A DNA stretch of 64,000 nucleotides from CAWAPS01 sp963783945 (GTDB lineage: Bacteria > Actinomycetota > Acidimicrobiia > Acidimicrobiales > Palsa-688): positions 310,001 to 374,000 of the forward strand of contig CAWAPS010000002.1 of assembly GCA_963783945.1 (NCBI GenBank). Direction: 5' to 3'. Positions 60,503 to 64,000 of the stretch are shown one piece after another. The notes beneath the pieces are model-generated. The model did not search any database and was not told the origin of the DNA. It worked only from the letters and a program-made list of their open reading frames with translations. The number at the start of each line of letters is the position of its first letter. Within the stretch, counting starts at the first letter, position 1. Both the position numbers and the translations under genes were made by a program.

Positions 60503-60531
60503 TTGACACCCTGGCTGTGGCCAGCTATACA
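60503..60531 (+). promoter_or_regulatory. Near-consensus promoter upstream of the SMP-30 gene, with operator-like dyad
   Basis: TTGACA (60503-60508), 17 bp, TATACA (60526-60531), the best sigma-70 match in the window. CTGGC-TGTG-GCCAG (60511-60524) fills the spacer and could be a repressor site. It lies about 155 bp before the lactonase start; no other gene occupies 60389-60686. Confidence 0.65.
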
Positions 60532-60686
60532 AGTGTAAAGCCGGGGTGGCGTCAAACCAGGGGGGCTCGTGCGGTGACCAATGAGCAGGTGCGAGGACCA
60601 GGGAGGCCCGTGACACGTTCCGGGCCCCCGAAGTGCCTATTCCTTCACCACACGACGTTGTCAGGCGAGCTCGCGGTCAGCTGAGG

Positions 60687-61589
60687 GTGAGGATCGAGGT
60701 CGTCGTCGGCCCGCTCGCCGGAGTGGGCGAGAGCCCCGTCTGGGATGTCGACGAGCAGCGCCTGTACTGGGTTGACAATTCGCGCAGCCGGATCTTCCGA
60801 GCCACCGCCGACGGGCGGGAGCTGTCGGTTTGGTCGTTCCCCGGGCGGGTTACCTCGGTCGCGCTCCGCGCACGAGGAGGGCTTGTTGCTACGTCTCGCA
60901 CGACGCTATGCACGTTCGACCTCGACACCGGTGACGCCCAGGTCGTCTTCGACGTCGGGGCGGGACCCGGCTTTGTCTTCAACGACGGCAAGGCGGATCG
61001 CCAGGGCCGGTTCATCGCTGGACTCGTGGAGCTGGCGCTGGTGGCACCGGCGGCCCGCCCGCTCGTCGACCGCTACGAGACCGCCGGCTGCCTGCATCGC
61101 CTCGACGGCGACGGGAGGGTGGAGCGACTCGCTCCGGGGATCGGCATCACCAACGGGCCCTGCTTCAGCCCGGATGGCGCCACCTTCTATTGCGGCGACA
61201 GCTGGTCGCGACGGATCTGGGTGTTCGATTACGACATCACGACCGGTACGGCGGGCAACCGCCGGTTGTTCGCCGGCGTGGACGAGGGGGAATCTCTGCC
61301 CGACGGGGCCACGGTCGACGAAGAGGGCTTCCTCTGGGTCGCCACCTACGAGGGCGGCGAGATACACCGATACGCGCCCGACGGGCGGCTCGAGCGACGA
61401 GTGGCCCTTCCCGTGCACCCGACCAGCGTGATGTTCGGCGGGTCCGAGCTGGATGTGCTGCTAGTGACCACGCGGGGGGCAGCGGAGGTTCCCGGCCGGA
61501 CGGCGGAGATCGACCCGCTCGGCGGGTGTGTGTTGGCGGTCCACGGGCTCGGCGTGCGCGGTGTGCCCGAGGTCCGCGTCGCCGTTTGA
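60687..61589 (+). CDS. SMP-30/gluconolactonase family protein
   Basis: About 300 residues from GTG 60687. LAGVGESPVWDVDEQRLYWV (metal Glu), SRIFRATADGRELSVWSFPG, FVFNDGKADRQGRFIAG (metal Asn), GIGITNGPCFSPDGATFYCG (Asn) and ESLPDGATVDEEGFLWVATY (metal Asp) outline the six-bladed beta-propeller lactonase. It opens sugar or other lactones. A very good promoter lies upstream. Confidence 0.92.
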   Translation: MRIEVVVGPLAGVGESPVWDVDEQRLYWVDNSRSRIFRATADGRELSVWSFPGRVTSVALRARGGLVATSRTTLCTFDLDTGDAQVVFDVGAGPGFVFNDGKADRQGRFIAGLVELALVAPAARPLVDRYETAGCLHRLDGDGRVERLAPGIGITNGPCFSPDGATFYCGDSWSRRIWVFDYDITTGTAGNRRLFAGVDEGESLPDGATVDEEGFLWVATYEGGEIHRYAPDGRLERRVALPVHPTSVMFGGSELDVLLVTTRGAAEVPGRTAEIDPLGGCVLAVHGLGVRGVPEVRVAV

Positions 61590-61627
61590 TCCCCACATCC
61601 CCACCGCCCAACGCCTATCCGCCGCCG

Positions 61628-61759
61628 ATGCCCGCGCCGATGAACCGGTCGAGACTGGCTGTCGAGATCGCCAACACCGCGCTCTTCCTCGCCAGCGACG
61701 AGTCGTCGTTCATCACTGGCCAGGCCATCTCCGTCGACGGCGGCTACACCGTCCCGTGA
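61628..61759 (+). pseudogene. C-terminal fragment of a short-chain dehydrogenase
   Basis: Reads EIANTALFLASDESSFITGQ, then AISVDGGYTVP and stop: the canonical C-terminal 'pe.iA..v.FLaSdeasfiTGq...vDGGyt' of SDRs. The first about 200 residues with the cofactor and catalytic sites are missing. Just downstream of the lactonase gene, suggesting a deletion that removed most of an SDR. Confidence 0.75.
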
Positions 61760-61832
61760 CCGGCTACGGGAGCGTCGGCTGGCCCGCCAGCTGCGCCATA
61801 AGGTCGGCAGCTTAGTCTCACTGTCGATCGGG

Positions 61833-63035
61833 TCATGTCCAAGCGAGCATGAGGTCGCGGACGTGGCGGATCTGGTCCGGGTAGGTCAGCTCCTGATGGC
61901 CTGGCTTGAGCCAGTAGCGAGGGATTCGCCGGTGCCACTCTCGGAACGTGATCGACAGTTCCCGGCGGGCGAGGTTCAAGCCGAGGCATCGGTGCACCCC
62001 GCTCCCGAACGTGATGTGCGGGTTCTTCGTACGGTCAAATCGAACCTCGAGCGGATCCTCGACCGTCTGCTCGTCCAGATTGGCGGCGGCGAAGCTGACG
62101 CTGACGGTGGTGCCCTGCGTGACGACATGCCCACTCGGTAGCCGGACTTCGGGTGCCACGACTTTGCGAATGGTCGAAGGTATCGAGTTCTCAAAACGCA
62201 GAAGCTCCTCGACCGCGTTGGGGACGACTTCGGGATCGGCGGCGATCTCTTTCTGGTGGTCTGGATGGGTGGCAAGGAACGCGAAGTGGCAAGTGAGCGT
62301 GTCGCTCACGGTATCGAGGCCGGCGATCAGCAACTGGTGGCAGATTCCCACCAGCTCATCGCGCGACAGCCGCTGACCGTCGATCTCCGCGGTGACGACG
62401 TGCGACAGGACGTCGTCGCCGGGCTGCTCCAAGCGCCTATCGATGACGTCACCGAAGTAGCTGCGGATCGCCCGACCGGTCTCGTTCTGGACCGCGAGCC
62501 GCCGGTCCGGGTCGGGGGTCGGATCGATCCGGGCGGGGTGAAGGATCCCGTCACGGAGACGAAGTAGGTGCGGCATGTCGGATTGTGGCAGCCCGACCAG
62601 GTCGAGGAAGACCGATGAGGGAAACAGTTCGGCGTACTCCTCGGTGAAGTTGCACTCGCCGCGGTCGAAAAAGGCGTCGATGAAGGCATTCGCTCGCCGG
62701 GCGATATCGTCCTCGAGCGCCTGCACTCGCTTCGGTGCGAACAGTGGGTCGAGGAGGCGGCGGTACCCGGTGTGCGCCGGCGGGTCGATATTGATCGGGA
62801 TCAGCGGCTGGTCGTTGCCGAGATGCATGTCGAACTCGTTGGAGAAGAGCTCATGATGGCGCAGCACGAACTGTGTGTCCGCTCTCTGGAAACACATCAC
62901 CAAACCCGGGACAGGTTCAAGTACCCCGCCCCGCTCCAGCAGCGCCCGGTACTCGGGGTGGGGGTTTGCCGGGTCCACGGCGCCCTGCATCTGCGTGAAC
63001 GCGACAGGATCTGTCGCCTGTTCTGCCGAATCCAT
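61833..63035 (-). CDS. Cytochrome P450
   Basis: A 400-residue bacterial P450 with GGGAGGG before the ATG. HQLLIAGLDTVSDTLTCHFA is the I-helix (AGxDT), VEELLRFENSIP the ExxR helix, and ITFGSGVHRCLGLNLARREL the heme loop with Cys ligand (FGxGxHxCxG). It needs a ferredoxin and reductase, not seen here. The length and motifs fit soluble CYP families that hydroxylate terpenes, steroids or acids. A second P450 lies 98 bp upstream on the same strand. Confidence 0.95.
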   Translation of the reverse strand: MDSAEQATDPVAFTQMQGAVDPANPHPEYRALLERGGVLEPVPGLVMCFQRADTQFVLRHHELFSNEFDMHLGNDQPLIPINIDPPAHTGYRRLLDPLFAPKRVQALEDDIARRANAFIDAFFDRGECNFTEEYAELFPSSVFLDLVGLPQSDMPHLLRLRDGILHPARIDPTPDPDRRLAVQNETGRAIRSYFGDVIDRRLEQPGDDVLSHVVTAEIDGQRLSRDELVGICHQLLIAGLDTVSDTLTCHFAFLATHPDHQKEIAADPEVVPNAVEELLRFENSIPSTIRKVVAPEVRLPSGHVVTQGTTVSVSFAAANLDEQTVEDPLEVRFDRTKNPHITFGSGVHRCLGLNLARRELSITFREWHRRIPRYWLKPGHQELTYPDQIRHVRDLMLAWT

Positions 63036-63133
63036 CGTCCCTCCCTCGTCTGCTCGTCGCCGACTGAGGTCTTGTGCTCGGTCAGGTTATCAACCGGTGC
63101 GTGGCGACGATGGCCCGTTCGCGGGGGATAGGG

Positions 63134-64000
63134 TCAGCCGATGGGGGTGAACTCCAAGTGGAGCTCGGTAAGCCGCCGCAGCGTGTAGGTCGGGTCATAG
63201 CTGTAGCGCCGGCCATCCGGCGGACCGTGGTGCTCCTCGGAGATCCGGATGTCACCCATGCGGTCTAACACCCGGTTCAGGGTCACCCGGGCCTCCGCTC
63301 GGGCGAGCGAGCCGCCGGGGCAGGTCCCAATGCCCCGCCCGAAGGCGATCTGAGCCATGGCGTTGGGCCGGTCAAGGTCTATTTGGTGAGGGTTCTCGAA
63401 ATGCCGCGGATCGCGGTTGCAAGCGCCGAGCAGCATCGTCACCATCGTGCCGGCCTTGACCTCGACACCGGCGAGCTGGGTGGTCTTGCGGGTCAGCCGG
63501 TAGAGCGTTTTGATGGCGCTCTCGGTGCGAAGCACTTCCTCGACGAAGTTCGGGATCTTGCCACGGTCCTGGCGCAGGAGCTGCTGCAGCCCGGGATCCT
63601 CGGCGATGGCCTGGAGCGATCCGGCGAGCAGGTGCACCGTCGTTCCCCGCCCGCCAGCAAACAGAAAGCTGGCCAGCCCGACCACGTCCTTGAGCTCAGG
63701 AGTCGAGCCGTCGGGGAATTTGGCCAGGGCGATCTTGGTCAAGGTGTCGGTTCGCGGGTTGCGTCGACGGTCCTCGATGTATTCGGCGAACCACTTTTCC
63801 AGGTGGGTGACATGACCACCCGAGTACTTCGACCCGTCGATCCCGCCAATGACTGGTGTATCGAATGCGTCACGGAACTTGGGGTGGTCACTCTCGGGAA
63901 CGCCAAGGAGGTTGGTGATCGTCAGGGTCGCGTACGGCGCGGCGTAGCCTCGCACGAACTCGCAGGAGCCCTGCGCATGAAAAGTGTCGATCTCTCGGTC
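63134..64000 (-). CDS. Cytochrome P450, N-terminus outside window
   Basis: The minus-strand frame is open to the end of the window; 288 residues are visible. LASFLFAGGRGTTVHLLAGS is the I-helix (AGGxxT), FVEEVLRTESAIKTLYRLTR the ExxR region, and QIAFGRGIGTCPGGSLARAE the heme loop with the Cys ligand. The helix-C and B' regions are outside. Close spacing to the downstream P450 suggests co-transcription. Substrate unknown; similar tandem P450s occur in catabolic gene groups. Confidence 0.95.
   Translation of the reverse strand, partial: DREIDTFHAQGSCEFVRGYAAPYATLTITNLLGVPESDHPKFRDAFDTPVIGGIDGSKYSGGHVTHLEKWFAEYIEDRRRNPRTDTLTKIALAKFPDGSTPELKDVVGLASFLFAGGRGTTVHLLAGSLQAIAEDPGLQQLLRQDRGKIPNFVEEVLRTESAIKTLYRLTRKTTQLAGVEVKAGTMVTMLLGACNRDPRHFENPHQIDLDRPNAMAQIAFGRGIGTCPGGSLARAEARVTLNRVLDRMGDIRISEEHHGPPDGRRYSYDPTYTLRRLTELHLEFTPIG

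Noticed and set aside
1..64000. Prophage or integrative element spanning the window
   Set aside because: No capsid, terminase, replication or intact integrase genes; only one integrase N-terminal fossil beside a tRNA.

Overview
The window is high-GC DNA packed with genes on both strands. It reads as a chromosomal piece of an actinobacterium, plausibly Acidimicrobiia or a relative. The grounds are many GTG and TTG starts, frequent 4-bp GTGA overlaps, apparently leaderless genes, mycothiol-type (DinB/MDMPI) and PNPOx/F420-type folds, a SARP regulator, LAL-type LuxR giants and many hydrolases, SDRs and P450s. No rRNA, CRISPR array, intact prophage or replication origin was seen. The lineage is inferred from gene content only.

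Layout. 1-13.5 kb is a patchwork of single metabolic genes: the end of a phospholipase C-like phosphoesterase, two epoxide-hydrolase-like enzymes, a PNPOx protein, a Fic remnant, an AhpD/CMD-like gene with an in-frame TGA exactly at the second Cys of its CxxC motif, a SARP regulator divergent from a small DUF1059 gene, a frameshifted rhodanese, a cupin, a class-III aminotransferase and a BBE-type flavin oxidase. 13.8-18.3 kb holds a 1391-residue lipase-like protein ending in delta-60 repeats, then a sulfatase remnant. 18.6-21.2 kb is a LAL-type LuxR regulator. 21.6-25 kb has tRNA-Ser(CGA), a broken mycothiol-dependent-type gene, a GNAT enzyme with a low-complexity tail and an ABC exporter.

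25-32 kb looks like stable core genome: MBL hydrolase, PNPOx, ABC-F ATPase, larC and larB (nickel-pincer cofactor), pheA, an Smr protein and tRNA-Ser(UGA). Next to that tRNA are a 90-bp MITE-like element and an integrase remnant. A second copy of the MITE lies at 44.8 kb. 32.8-45 kb has an SDR, a large secreted hydrolase, two TetR regulators with readable operators, an aminoglycoside-phosphotransferase-like protein, a DUF1772/SnoaL pair, an aspartyl-protease-like lipoprotein and a GH63 glycosidase. 45.5-51.9 kb has a second LAL regulator, a SnoaL-like protein with an extra N-terminal module, an aldo/keto reductase, a methyltransferase and a coupled pair of small unknown genes.

52-64 kb is a catabolic neighbourhood: an operon of CoA transferase, SDR and M24-like protein, then a methyltransferase, a PhyH dioxygenase, SelO, an amidase, an SMP-30 lactonase and two P450s. 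The mix resembles clusters that degrade terpenoid, steroid or xenobiotic compounds, but no substrate can be read from the sequence.

The most interesting points are the candidate selenoprotein at 3708-4265 (CxxU in an AhpD-like fold), the two-copy MITE with TAA target duplications, the double GCTAG-N5-CTAGC operator of a TetR gene, and the number of remnants (Fic, rhodanese, sulfatase, DinB, integrase, DUF6325, SDR), which show ongoing gene turnover between the core blocks.
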